Shown here in pieces: positions 38,639 through 47,511 of a DNA stretch of 64,000 nucleotides (position 1 is its first letter; each line of letters starts with the position of its first letter). The translations under genes and the position numbers were made by a program. The stretch covers positions 1 through 64,000 of the forward strand of contig JBBQZP010000023.1 in NCBI GenBank assembly GCA_038207585.1. Direction: 5' to 3'. This DNA is from JBBQZP01 sp038207585. Lineage in GTDB: Bacteria; Pseudomonadota; Alphaproteobacteria; Rhodobacterales; Rhodobacteraceae. The notes beneath the pieces are model-generated. The model did not search any database, was not told the origin of the DNA, and was given only the letters and a program-made list of their open reading frames with translations.

Positions 38639-39438
38639 CCGAAACGGCGCTTCACGCCGAAGCGCCCGCTGTGGGAGGGGGCAACCCCCTCCCGCACACG
38701 CGGGGGGCCGTGCCGCTGGTATCGTTGCGGGGCATCAGCCTGACCTTCGGGTCGCATCAGGCCTTGCGGGGCGTTGATCTGGATGTGATGCCCGGCGAAT
38801 GTCTGGGCCTGATCGGCGACAATGCAGCCGGAAAATCGACCCTGTCCAAGGTGATGTCGGGCACCTACATTCCCGATGCCGGAACGATCCGTGTCGACGG
38901 CGAACCTGTGCGATTTTCGGGCCCGTCCGATGCCCGCGCCCGAGCCATCGAGATGGTATTTCAAGACCTGAGCCTGTGCGACCATGTCGATGTCGTGGGC
39001 AATCTTTTTCTGGGGCGTGAACTGACTCGCGGCCCTTTTCTGGACCAGAAGCGCATGCTGACCGAGGGGCGGCAGATGCTGGACGCGCTGGAAATCCGCA
39101 TCCCCCGCCTGACCGCCAAGGTTGAAAAGCTGTCGGGGGGCCAACGGCAGGCCATCGCCATCGCGCGGGCCGCCAGTTTTCAGCCGCGCGTGCTGATCAT
39201 GGACGAGCCGACCTCGGCGCTTGCCGTGGCCGAGGTTGAGGCGGTTTTGGCCCTGATCAACCGGGTCAAGGCCAGGGGCGTGGGCGTGGTACTGATCACG
39301 CACCGCCTGCAGGATCTGTTCCGCGTCTGCGACCGGATTGCCGTGATGTATGAAGGCACCAAGGTCGCCGAACGCCAGATCGGCGAGACGAACCTGCAAG
39401 AACTGGTCGATCTGATTGTTGGCAAGGGGGCGCACTGA
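38635..39438 (+). CDS. Sugar ABC transporter ATP-binding protein (single domain)
   Basis: A 267-residue ATPase with one nucleotide-binding domain, in contrast to the double-domain ATPase of the other sugar locus. Walker A is GDNAAGKST, the signature is LSGGQRQAIAIARA, Walker B is VLIMDEPTSAL and the H-loop is ITHRL. Single-domain partners of ribose-type permeases (FrcA-like) are common in alphaproteobacteria. It overlaps the binding-protein gene by 4 bases and the permease start by 1 base. Confidence 0.92.
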   Translation: MTETALHAEAPAVGGGNPLPHTRGAVPLVSLRGISLTFGSHQALRGVDLDVMPGECLGLIGDNAAGKSTLSKVMSGTYIPDAGTIRVDGEPVRFSGPSDARARAIEMVFQDLSLCDHVDVVGNLFLGRELTRGPFLDQKRMLTEGRQMLDALEIRIPRLTAKVEKLSGGQRQAIAIARAASFQPRVLIMDEPTSALAVAEVEAVLALINRVKARGVGVVLITHRLQDLFRVCDRIAVMYEGTKVAERQIGETNLQELVDLIVGKGAH

Positions 39439-40439
39439 TGGCCGCCTATTCCGAACGCGCCAAGGGGTCTGCGTTGGCTGATTTCATTTCGGAGAACGCA
39501 CAGGTGCTATCGATTGCGGTGTTCTTTGTGGCCTGCATGGTGCTGTTCAGCCTGCTGACATCCACCTTTCTTACCGCCGGGAACCTGCTGAACATCGTCC
39601 GGCAGGCGGCCCCGGTGCTGATCGTCGCCGTGGCGATGACACTGGTGATCACCACGGCAGGCATCGATCTTTCGGTCGGGTCGACCGTGGCGCTGGTCAA
39701 TGCCGTCGCGGCGATTGCGCTGGCGTCGGGGATGGGCTGGATCACCGTTCTTGTTCTGATGATGGTGCTGGGCGGGGTGATCGGGGCCATTCAGGGCTGG
39801 TTCATCGCCTATCAGGGCATCCCGGCCTTTATCGTCACCCTTGCCGGGCTGTCGATCCTGCGCGGCTATGCGCTGTATCTGACCGAAGGCTATTCGATCC
39901 CGATCACGGATGTGCCCGGCTTTTTCTGGCTGGGGCGCGGAACGCTTGCGGGCTTTCCGGTGCCCGCGCTGATCTCGATCCTGGTGGCGATCTTTGGGTT
40001 TGTCGTCATGGCGCGCACGCGCTATGGGCGGCAGGTCGTGGCTGTGGGCTCCAACATGGAGGCGGCGCGGCGCGTCGGCATGCCCGCGTTATGGACGGTA
40101 ACATCGGTCTACATCGTGTCGGGTGTCGCCTGCGCCATTGCGGGCCTATTGATTGCGGCACGGCTGGGGTCGGGGTCATCCAACGCAGCGGTCGGTTTTG
40201 AACTGCAGGTCATTGCGGCCGTCGTTCTGGGCGGCACGTCGCTGATGGGGGGCAAGGCCAGCATGATCGGCACCGTTTTGGGCACGATGACCATTGCGGT
40301 TATCGGCAACGGGCTGATCCTTGTTCATATCTCGCCCTTCTTCACCCAGATCGTGACGGGGACGATCATCCTGCTGGCGATCTGGATGAACACCAAACTG
40401 TTCAGCGGTGGCTTTCGCTTTGGAAGGAAACCGAAATGA
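39438..40439 (+). CDS. Sugar ABC transporter permease (RbsC/FrcC-like)
   Basis: A 333-residue inner-membrane permease with about ten hydrophobic helices. Family markers are TTAGIDLSVGSTVAL near residue 73 and VLGGTSLMGGKASMIGTVLG near residue 258. It is translationally coupled to the ATPase upstream and overlaps the phosphotriesterase-like gene by 4 bases, tying the importer to the enzymes that follow. Confidence 0.92.
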   Translation: MAAYSERAKGSALADFISENAQVLSIAVFFVACMVLFSLLTSTFLTAGNLLNIVRQAAPVLIVAVAMTLVITTAGIDLSVGSTVALVNAVAAIALASGMGWITVLVLMMVLGGVIGAIQGWFIAYQGIPAFIVTLAGLSILRGYALYLTEGYSIPITDVPGFFWLGRGTLAGFPVPALISILVAIFGFVVMARTRYGRQVVAVGSNMEAARRVGMPALWTVTSVYIVSGVACAIAGLLIAARLGSGSSNAAVGFELQVIAAVVLGGTSLMGGKASMIGTVLGTMTIAVIGNGLILVHISPFFTQIVTGTIILLAIWMNTKLFSGGFRFGRKPK

Positions 40440-41503
40440 CCACGGAACTGTCACCGGCGCATGTCGGGTCTGGTCTGGTGATGACGGTCAATGGCCCCAT
40501 CAACAGCGCCGATCTTGGTGTGACGCTGATGCACGAACACCTGCAAAACGATTGTTCCTGCTGGTGGAACGCGCCGAAAGACCCCGCGCGCCAGCATCTG
40601 GCAGAGGGGCCGGTGCGCATCGAAATCCTGTCCGAGTTGCGGCAAGACCCGTTTGTGAACAAGCACAACATCGCGCTGGACGAATTGGATCTGTGTATCG
40701 AGGAGATCGGGGCCTTTGCCAAGGCGGGCGGGCGCACGGTGGTGGACCCGACCTGCCGTGGCATCGGGCGTGACCCGGTGAAACTGCGCCGGATCGCGGC
40801 CGGGACGGGGTTGAACATCGTGATGGGGGCGGGCTACTACCTTGCCTCGTCGATGCCGGGTGACGTGGCGCGGCTTTCGGTCGATGATATTGCCGATCAG
40901 ATCGTGGCCGAGGCATTGCACGGCACGGATGGCACCGACGCGAAGATCGGCTTGATCGGGGAGATTGGCGTGTCGTCTGATTTCACGGCGGATGAGGAAA
41001 AATCGCTGCGCGGGGCTGCGCGCGCGCAGGTGCGCACCGGGCTGCCGCTGATGGTGCATCTGCCGGGCTGGTTCCGCCTTGGCCACCGCGTGCTGGACAT
41101 GGTGGAGGCAGAGGGGGCCGATCTTGCCCACACCGTTCTGTGCCACATGAACCCGTCGTTCGATGACTGGGACTATCAGCGCACCATCGCGGAACGCGGC
41201 GCGTTCATCGAATTCGACATGATCGGGATGGATTACTTCTATGCCGATCAGCAGGTCCAATGCCCCGGCGATGACGATGTGGCGCGCGCAATCCTGCGGC
41301 TGGCCGATGCGGGGCATCTTGACCGGATTTTGTTGTCGCAAGACGTGTTCATCAAGATGATGCTGACGCGCTATGGCGGAAACGGCTATGCCTTTGTGAT
41401 ACGCCACTTTCTGCCCCGTCTGGCGCGGCACGGAATGGATGCCGCGTCCTGCGACAGCCTGTTGACCACCAATCCGCGGCGCGTCTTTGATGCGGCTGTT
41501 TAA
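40436..41503 (+). CDS. Phosphotriesterase-family hydrolase (probable lactonase)
   Basis: A 355-residue TIM-barrel metal hydrolase of the phosphotriesterase family. The HxH metal ligands are in LMHEHL (about residues 32-36). Other probable ligands are the bridging Glu/Lys region LIGEIGVS, His in LPLMVHLPG, His in VLCHMNP and Asp in LLSQDVF. Many family members are sugar lactonases rather than organophosphate hydrolases. The 4-base overlap with the permease shows that it acts on the imported sugar or its derivative. Exact substrate unknown. Confidence 0.88.
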   Translation: MTTELSPAHVGSGLVMTVNGPINSADLGVTLMHEHLQNDCSCWWNAPKDPARQHLAEGPVRIEILSELRQDPFVNKHNIALDELDLCIEEIGAFAKAGGRTVVDPTCRGIGRDPVKLRRIAAGTGLNIVMGAGYYLASSMPGDVARLSVDDIADQIVAEALHGTDGTDAKIGLIGEIGVSSDFTADEEKSLRGAARAQVRTGLPLMVHLPGWFRLGHRVLDMVEAEGADLAHTVLCHMNPSFDDWDYQRTIAERGAFIEFDMIGMDYFYADQQVQCPGDDDVARAILRLADAGHLDRILLSQDVFIKMMLTRYGGNGYAFVIRHFLPRLARHGMDAASCDSLLTTNPRRVFDAAV

Positions 41504-41524
41504 GTTGCGAGGAAGGGAATTGCC

Positions 41525-42292
41525 ATGACGACCAAGGTACTTCTGGTAGGCGAAAGCTGGGTGTCTTCGGCCACTCATTACAAGGGCTTTGACCAGTTCG
41601 GCAGCGTCACCTTCCATCTGGGCGCCGAGCCGTTGGTGGCAGCACTGAAGGGAACAGAATTCGATCTGACCTATATGACCGCCCATGACGCGGTCGAGAA
41701 TTTCCCGTTCGAGATGGAAGGCCTGGATGCCTATGACGTGATCATCCTGTCCGACATCGGGGCGAATTCGTTCCTGCTGCCGCCCGCCGTGTGGCTTCGG
41801 TCGCAGACCGTGCCAAACCGGCTGCGCCTGATCAAGGCATGGGTGGAACGTGGCGGCGGGCTTTTGATGGTGGGCGGGTATTTCAGTTTTCAGGGCATCG
41901 ACGGCAAGGCACGCTGGCGCAACACGCCGGTCGAGGATGTGTTGCCCGTCACCTGCCACCCTTGGGATGACCGGGTGGAAATGCCCGAAGGCAGCGTGGC
42001 CGAGGTGCTGGAACCGGGTCACCCCGTGATGGCGGGGCTGGATGGTGACTGGCCGTTTGTTCTGGGCGTGAACGAGGTGGAAGTCCGCCCCGGCGCGCAG
42101 GTTCTTGCGCGGATACCCCTGGCTCAGGGCGGCCATCCGCTGCTGGTTCTGGGCGGGTTCGGCAAGGGGCGGACGGCGGCGTGGACATCCGACATCGGGC
42201 CGCACTGGCTGTCACCCGCCTTTTGCGCATGGCACGGCTATGGCACGCTTTGGAAAAACCTCTTGGGCTGGCTGGCGCATGGCCGTGGCTGA
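41525..42292 (+). CDS. Glutamine-amidotransferase-like (GATase1-like) protein
   Basis: A 255-residue protein of the class I glutamine amidotransferase-like fold (the PF07090 type). Recognisable pieces are VLLVGESWV at the N-terminus, YDVIILSDIGANSFLLP in the middle, and GGGLLMVGGYFSFQGIDGKA around residue 115. I see no catalytic cysteine nucleophile elbow, so it may bind a ligand rather than release ammonia. It lies 21 bases after the phosphotriesterase-like gene and converges on the ribokinase-like gene. Function in the pathway is unknown. Confidence 0.75.
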   Translation: MTTKVLLVGESWVSSATHYKGFDQFGSVTFHLGAEPLVAALKGTEFDLTYMTAHDAVENFPFEMEGLDAYDVIILSDIGANSFLLPPAVWLRSQTVPNRLRLIKAWVERGGGLLMVGGYFSFQGIDGKARWRNTPVEDVLPVTCHPWDDRVEMPEGSVAEVLEPGHPVMAGLDGDWPFVLGVNEVEVRPGAQVLARIPLAQGGHPLLVLGGFGKGRTAAWTSDIGPHWLSPAFCAWHGYGTLWKNLLGWLAHGRG

Positions 42293-42301
42293 CAGCTGCT
42301 G

Positions 42302-43183
42302 TCACGGCTCGCTCAGGATGGCCGCCAGTTCTGCCTGCGTCGGAAGGGCCGCACCTGTGCCCGGACGTGACACGGTAATGGCCGCCGCCGCCGCCGCATG
42401 GCGCAGGGCGCGGGCATCCATGGGCTTGCCCCGAAGCGCGGATGACGCCAGAGCGGTCGCCATGAAACAATCACCGGCACCGGTGGTATCAACGACGGTG
42501 CAGGGCTGCGCCGGAACGGTCACGCTGCCATCCGGCGTGATCAGGTGTGCCCCCGCCGACCCCAGCGTCAGCACGATCTGCGCAACGCCAGCCGCCCCAA
42601 GTGCCGCAGTACCGCCAAGGGTTGCGGCTTCGCTTTCGTTCAGGAAAACCAGATCGACCAACGGCCAAAGCTGCGCAAAGAACGGACGCAGCGGCGAGGG
42701 GTTCAGTGCCGTCTGCATCCCCATCGCCCGCGCCCGGCGAAACGCGGCAAGCGTGGCGTCAGCCGAAAGGTTGCCTTGCATCACCAGCAGATCGCCGGGG
42801 CGCGCCCCCGCCATCACGCTGTGCACCGTTGCCTCTGTCAGGCCCGTCGCGGCAGCATTGGTAGTGATGATCGCGTTGTCACCTGACGGGGTGCGCAGGA
42901 TGATCGACAGATCACTTGCCACCCCCTCGATTGGCACAAAATCAACCGTTACCGGTTCGGCTGCCAGCCTGCGGCGGATATCCTCTGCCCGGCTGTCCGT
43001 GCCCACGGGTGCGGCAAACCGGCAGTCCAACCCCGCACGCCCCAGCACGATCGCCTGGTTGGCCCCCTTGCCCCCCAGATCAATCTGGCTTGCTGTGCCG
43101 TGGATCGACGTGCCACGCACCGGCAGGTCGTCGACACTCAGCGCCTCGTCCAGTGCCACGTTTCCAATCACAAAGGCGCGCAT
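42302..43183 (-). CDS. Ribokinase-like PfkB-family sugar kinase
   Basis: A 293-residue PfkB kinase. The N-terminal substrate-binding region has LGGKGANQAIVLGRAG and the ATP/anion-hole motif TTGAGDCFMATALA lies near residue 248, with catalytic Asp in GAGD. It phosphorylates a sugar or nucleoside. The start at 43183 is favoured; an in-frame ATG lies at 43195. It is transcribed leftward, divergent from the BtpA-like gene with starts about 33 bases apart, so both need very compact promoters. Confidence 0.9.
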   Translation of the reverse strand: MRAFVIGNVALDEALSVDDLPVRGTSIHGTASQIDLGGKGANQAIVLGRAGLDCRFAAPVGTDSRAEDIRRRLAAEPVTVDFVPIEGVASDLSIILRTPSGDNAIITTNAAATGLTEATVHSVMAGARPGDLLVMQGNLSADATLAAFRRARAMGMQTALNPSPLRPFFAQLWPLVDLVFLNESEAATLGGTAALGAAGVAQIVLTLGSAGAHLITPDGSVTVPAQPCTVVDTTGAGDCFMATALASSALRGKPMDARALRHAAAAAAITVSRPGTGAALPTQAELAAILSEP

Positions 43184-43216
43184 GGTGCAGCCGTACTCCA
43201 TCCGGAAGGTCTTCTG

Positions 43217-44089
43217 ATGCAAACCATATCCAACCGCAGTTCAGGGGCGATAGGCGAAATCTTCGGGCGGGAAAAGGTTTTGATCGGAATGATCCATTGC
43301 CCGCCCTTCCCCGGCGCACCGCGCTATCGCGACGCAACCGTCGAAAGCCTGTATGACGCCTGCCTGCGCGATGCCGAAGCGCTGGTGGCGGGCGGCCTGC
43401 ACGGGCTGATCATCGAGAACCACGGCGATATTCCATTCTTGAAACCTGAAGATATCGGGCCCGAGACGCCTGCCTTTCTGTCGGTGGTAACAGACCGTGT
43501 GCGGCGGGCTACGGGCGTGCCTGTGGGCATCAATGTGCTGGCGAACGCCCCCTTGCCGGCCCTTGCCACGGCGGTGGCGGGTGGCGCTGCCTTTATCCGG
43601 GTCAATCAATGGGCCAATGCCTATGTCGCCAATGAGGGTTTCATGGAGGGTCGCGCAGGCGAAGCGCTGCGCTATCGGTCGCTGTTGCGAGCCGAGACGG
43701 TGCGCATCTTTGCCGATGCGCATGTCAAACACGGCAGCCATGCCATCGTCGCAGATCGGTCGGTGGCAGAACTGACCCGCGACCTGGCTTTCTTCGATGC
43801 GGATTGCGTGATTGCGACGGGTCAGCGCACCGGACATTCCGCCAACCCCGAGGAAATCGACGAAATCGCTGCCGCGACGCATCTGCCGGTTCTGGTCGGG
43901 TCGGGTGTCACCGAAGACAACATCGTGTCGATCCTGTCGCGCACCAACGGGGTGATTGTCGCCTCGTCGTTGAAAGTGGGCGGTGTCTGGTGGAACCCGG
44001 TTGATCCGGAACGGGTGCACCGTTTTACAGCGCGTGCCGCAGAAGGGTTGTCCGAGGGGTCCTCGCAAACGTCCGACCGATCTGACTAG
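43217..44089 (+). CDS. BtpA/SgcQ family protein
   Basis: A 290-residue TIM-barrel-type protein of the BtpA family. Family markers are VLIGMIHCPPFPGAPRY near the start, GLHGLIIENHGDIPF, and the C-terminal VLVGSGVTEDNIV and GVIVASSLKVGG. BtpA was first described as a photosystem I assembly factor in cyanobacteria, but SgcQ relatives in heterotrophs sit in sugar operons and are thought to act on sugars or nucleosides. The start at 43217 follows GGAAGG. It is the last enzyme of the second sugar locus; its reaction here is not known. Confidence 0.88.
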   Translation: MQTISNRSSGAIGEIFGREKVLIGMIHCPPFPGAPRYRDATVESLYDACLRDAEALVAGGLHGLIIENHGDIPFLKPEDIGPETPAFLSVVTDRVRRATGVPVGINVLANAPLPALATAVAGGAAFIRVNQWANAYVANEGFMEGRAGEALRYRSLLRAETVRIFADAHVKHGSHAIVADRSVAELTRDLAFFDADCVIATGQRTGHSANPEEIDEIAAATHLPVLVGSGVTEDNIVSILSRTNGVIVASSLKVGGVWWNPVDPERVHRFTARAAEGLSEGSSQTSDRSD

Positions 44090-44402
44090 GGTAATCTGCA
44101 ATTGGTGTGAAGAGATGGCTTTTTGCGCCCGATGGTGCTGTTCCGCACAGGGCTGCATGGTCAACCAACGAAAAGGAAGCCATTTCATGATGAAGGCCAA
44201 AGATGCCACGGGAAAAGCGATCATCAACTTTAACCCATGCCTCCTGTTCCTTGGCAAAACGCGCATTGCCTTTCATGAGTTTTTTTGTAAACAACCTCAA
44301 AAGTGACCCGTAGCCAAATCCGGTTTTCAAATTCAGCCAGTACACGATCCTGCCGTAGTCTCGGAACCAAAGTTTGACAGAAATCACGCGCGACGCAGCC
44401 AT
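44090..44402. other. Stretch without a recognised gene
   Basis: This 313-base gap separates the sugar locus from the type VI effector genes. Short frames are present on both strands without ribosome-binding sites. Base composition is more AT-rich than the flanks, as for a promoter region. No VgrG, Hcp or PAAR gene is present here. Confidence 0.4.
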
Positions 44403-45812
44403 ATGAGTCTGGATTTCAAAAAGCTGGACGCTTTCGCACCACTGGATGAGCAACGCGATACCTATCCGGAACGCTATTCTCCCGTCGAACTTGAATTTCC
44501 ACTTTTCGGAGACTTCAGACCGTTCAGCGCCGATCCGCAAGCGCCGGCTGATGGTGACGCAATCGAGGCACCGCCGCTTCACTGCTATGCGATCGTGGAT
44601 GCCGGGAGGATCGCGCAATTTGACGGGCCGCAATCGGTGGCTCCGACCCCCTGCGAAAGCCTTTTCTTCGGAGAGGCCGCGACAGAGCTTTCCGACGTCG
44701 CCCCGTATATTCTGCAACTGTCTCCGGATGATCGTTTCTTACAACGTCTGATGACACAAAGCGACAACGCATGGGATCATTGGGATCGCGCGCCCGCCGT
44801 TTATCTGCGGACCAGCGCATCACCGGGCGAACTTGTCCGGCATTTCCGCAGCTTCGTTCGGGTGCAGGACCCCGAGGGAAAGTGGTTCTATTTCCGCTTC
44901 TGGGAGCCGAAAAGCCTGCTTGCCGTCTTGCGTGTTCTTGCTGATCATCCATCTGATCTTGCGCGGTTCCTTTTCTTGCGTGATGGGACGCCAATCCACA
45001 GTTTCATCGTGCCGACACCCTCTGAGACCTGGGTTGTGAAGAACGCCATGGCCGAACAGCCGGAGCGCAAGCCGTTCGTTCTGCGCGCGGCCTACCGGCA
45101 GGCGTTCGATGCAAATGTCGAAGACAGATTTGCTGCAGAATTCGCCCAAAGCCTGATCACTTCGGCCCCCAGGCAGGCCGCGGCACTCGGTATTTCCGAG
45201 GCGGCACCCATCGCAGCGATGATCCGGCAGATCGTGTCTGACCTTGCCCCGCATGGATTTGAGCGGCGAAGCGATCTGGCGCGCCTTGCGTCCTGCGCGC
45301 TTTTCTTCGGGACCAATCTCTTTCGCGACCCGCGCCATTCCGGGTGGGCCGAGTCTCATCTCACGAAAGCGCGTTTTCATGCGGTCAGCGCCAAGCGTTT
45401 TGAAGAAGTGCTGACGAGCGGCCCTCTTTTCGTGCTGGTCAGCGGTGCAGCGGGGACCGTCAAGGCACGCTCTGCACTGCAGGGCGCGTTTGCCACGACG
45501 GATTCGCTTGCGGTCTGGTTGGGGCGGCTGCTGCGGCCGGACTGGGGCTTTTCCAATCAGACGCAGGTCAACGCCTTCATCCAGTTGTGCCACGACCAGC
45601 AAATCAAGGCCGGCCTGCTGGCTCTAGGCTCGGATACGCTGAAAATTCGGGCGCATTATGTTCTGGCCTGTCTTTATGGGCCACACTTTCTGGTTGACCC
45701 ATTGCACGACAGAATGCGATCCGTGTTCACTGAGTTAGCGCATTTCGAGGATTTTATTTTGTCAGAGATGAACCGTCGCGCTGACGCGCTGGACCGCCCT
45801 GCAAATGGCTGA
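44403..45812 (+). CDS. DUF4123 protein, probable type VI secretion effector adaptor
   Basis: A 469-residue protein with a DUF4123 domain at about residues 55-185. Visible pieces are LHCYAIVDAGRIAQF, SVAPTPCESLFFGE, DHWDRAPAVYLRTSASPGEL and WFYFRFWEPKSLLAVLRVL. Known DUF4123 proteins (also called TEC or Tap-1) are chaperones that load an adjacent toxin onto the VgrG spike of the type VI secretion system. The C-terminal 250 residues are helical and unassigned. Its end overlaps the next gene by 8 bases, pairing it with that toxin. The start at 44403 has a weak ribosome-binding site. Confidence 0.85.
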   Translation: MSLDFKKLDAFAPLDEQRDTYPERYSPVELEFPLFGDFRPFSADPQAPADGDAIEAPPLHCYAIVDAGRIAQFDGPQSVAPTPCESLFFGEAATELSDVAPYILQLSPDDRFLQRLMTQSDNAWDHWDRAPAVYLRTSASPGELVRHFRSFVRVQDPEGKWFYFRFWEPKSLLAVLRVLADHPSDLARFLFLRDGTPIHSFIVPTPSETWVVKNAMAEQPERKPFVLRAAYRQAFDANVEDRFAAEFAQSLITSAPRQAAALGISEAAPIAAMIRQIVSDLAPHGFERRSDLARLASCALFFGTNLFRDPRHSGWAESHLTKARFHAVSAKRFEEVLTSGPLFVLVSGAAGTVKARSALQGAFATTDSLAVWLGRLLRPDWGFSNQTQVNAFIQLCHDQQIKAGLLALGSDTLKIRAHYVLACLYGPHFLVDPLHDRMRSVFTELAHFEDFILSEMNRRADALDRPANG

Positions 45813-47511
45813 TAGAAGCCAGGGTGAATTCGCCGCCACACAAGCGGAAGCATCCTCGCAGCACGGACAGGCCGTCGGCGGGGGCTGCGTGCGGTGCCAC
45901 GAGGGCAACTGGGTTCATGTCCGCTATGAATACACAGAAGGCGATCCGGTTACGGATGCCACCTTCGTTGTGCAGACCCCGAACGGCGGCAAGCCAGGCG
46001 GGACGGTCCTGCATGAAGGCGTTGTCAGCATCGGCCCCAGTGCGTCACACAATTTTGTGCATGTCGATCTGGGTGGCCACGATGGCCCGGTCGAGGTTTT
46101 CTTTTTTGATGATCCGACCGAGCCCGTGCCCTTTACCGAACCTGCGCCGGTCAAGGATGAACGGGGCTGGCTGGAATGGGCCGCCGATGGCGTCGTGTCG
46201 GCGGGCCGCGCAGTTGGCGATGGTGCAGCATGGGTCGGCAACGTCGCGATGGGCGATTTCAACGACGATATGACCACCGGGCAGATTGTGACGAACGCCA
46301 TTGTCACCGCCGTGCCCGGCATTGATCAGGTTGCCGATGCGCGCGATCTGGTTGCCAATGGCAAAGCCCTGCTCTGGGATCGACGCTATACGGAAATTGG
46401 CGTTTGGGTCGGGGTATTTGCCTGCCTGATCGGTCTTGTTCCCTCGCTCGGGTCGCTGGCAAAGGGAGTGATCAAGATCATCTGGAAAAACGCGGGCGAG
46501 ATGGGCCGCCTGCTGGTCTACATCAACCGGGCCTTGCACAGGACCGGAATTGCGCGGATCAACGGCTACCGCTTCGTCAAGGAACTGGGCGAAGGGCTTG
46601 CCGGCAAAGTGGCCGAGGTGGCGGCCAAATTTGATGAGTTTCTGGACGATTGCGCCGCCCAAGCGCGCCGGTTCGGCATGACCGACCTGTTGGCCAGCAT
46701 CGAGACAGTGCGCGGCATGGCGCGGCAGAAGTTTGATGAAGTTGCCGCAGAAATCAGCGCCCGTATCGCGCGCGGCATCGGCCAATACGCAACCAAGGCC
46801 TGGCGCCTGCTGCCGCACCAAAGCATCGTCGTGCGCCGCGCGACTGTGATGGCCCGCCAAAGCTTTGAAAGCTGGCAGGAAACGATGGCCCGGATCGGCT
46901 TTGACAAGAACGCGCTTGAGGCCGGGGCAGAGCCGATTGATGATGCGACAAAGCGGTGGATGGTCGACAGCGGCGTTCGGTCGGCGCGCTGGCGCACTGA
47001 GCTTCTGGCCGACCCCAAACTGACACCCGAACTGCGAACATTTCTGCAACAAGACGTAGGCGGCCGGGCCACAGACATGTTGAAGACGTTCTCGACCAAA
47101 CCGACTGTCGTGAACTTTTCGGAGTCGCCGCGGACTCTGTATCGCGTAATAGATGGCCCGGAAAAGATTAACGGATCGTTCTGGAGCCGGGCCGAACCTC
47201 CATCCGACGAGGCGGCATGGCGATCGCGCGACGCCGTCCTGAACGGATGGAATGAGGGCGGAGCCTATGTCTCAGCCGCAGTTCCGCCGCCGCCTGCTGG
47301 CTTGGTCGGCACGATTGCGCCACAAATCTCCGATGTTGATCCGACGAAAATGCTGCGAGGCGGCGGCGAGCAGGTTTACATCCCCGGTCGCCCCGCTATT
47401 CCGGAATCCCAGATGCGGCAATATCTTCATACCGACTGGAACGACCGTGCGCCTGTGTCTGCGACTCGGGCGACTTCGCAGGCCGGTCATGCAGGGGAAT
47501 GCGATCTATGA
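45805..47511 (+). CDS. Polymorphic-toxin-like type VI effector, C-terminal ART/NADase-like domain
   Basis: A 568-residue protein. Residues 20-115 form a beta-rich domain containing CVRCHEGNWVHVRYEY and HNFVHVDLGGHDGPVEVFFF, resembling a carbohydrate or transthyretin-type fold. Residues 120-260 are hydrophobic-rich linker with MTTGQIVTNAIVTAVPGIDQ and VFACLIGLVPSLGSLAKG, like pre-toxin segments. Residues 260-430 are helical. The last 128 residues contain TLYRVIDG, SFWSRAEPPSDEAAWRSR, GAYVSAAVPPPPAGLVGTIA and GGGEQVYIPG, a pattern seen in ART-like or NAD-glycohydrolase toxin tips. It overlaps the DUF4123 gene by 8 bases and the next gene by 4. No family name is certain; the toxin fold is inference. 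Confidence 0.72.
   Translation: MADRSQGEFAATQAEASSQHGQAVGGGCVRCHEGNWVHVRYEYTEGDPVTDATFVVQTPNGGKPGGTVLHEGVVSIGPSASHNFVHVDLGGHDGPVEVFFFDDPTEPVPFTEPAPVKDERGWLEWAADGVVSAGRAVGDGAAWVGNVAMGDFNDDMTTGQIVTNAIVTAVPGIDQVADARDLVANGKALLWDRRYTEIGVWVGVFACLIGLVPSLGSLAKGVIKIIWKNAGEMGRLLVYINRALHRTGIARINGYRFVKELGEGLAGKVAEVAAKFDEFLDDCAAQARRFGMTDLLASIETVRGMARQKFDEVAAEISARIARGIGQYATKAWRLLPHQSIVVRRATVMARQSFESWQETMARIGFDKNALEAGAEPIDDATKRWMVDSGVRSARWRTELLADPKLTPELRTFLQQDVGGRATDMLKTFSTKPTVVNFSESPRTLYRVIDGPEKINGSFWSRAEPPSDEAAWRSRDAVLNGWNEGGAYVSAAVPPPPAGLVGTIAPQISDVDPTKMLRGGGEQVYIPGRPAIPESQMRQYLHTDWNDRAPVSATRATSQAGHAGECDL

Noticed and set aside
40451..42205. 584-codon reverse open frame opposite the phosphotriesterase-like and GATase1-like genes
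   Set aside because: Shadow frame over two genes with clear family motifs.
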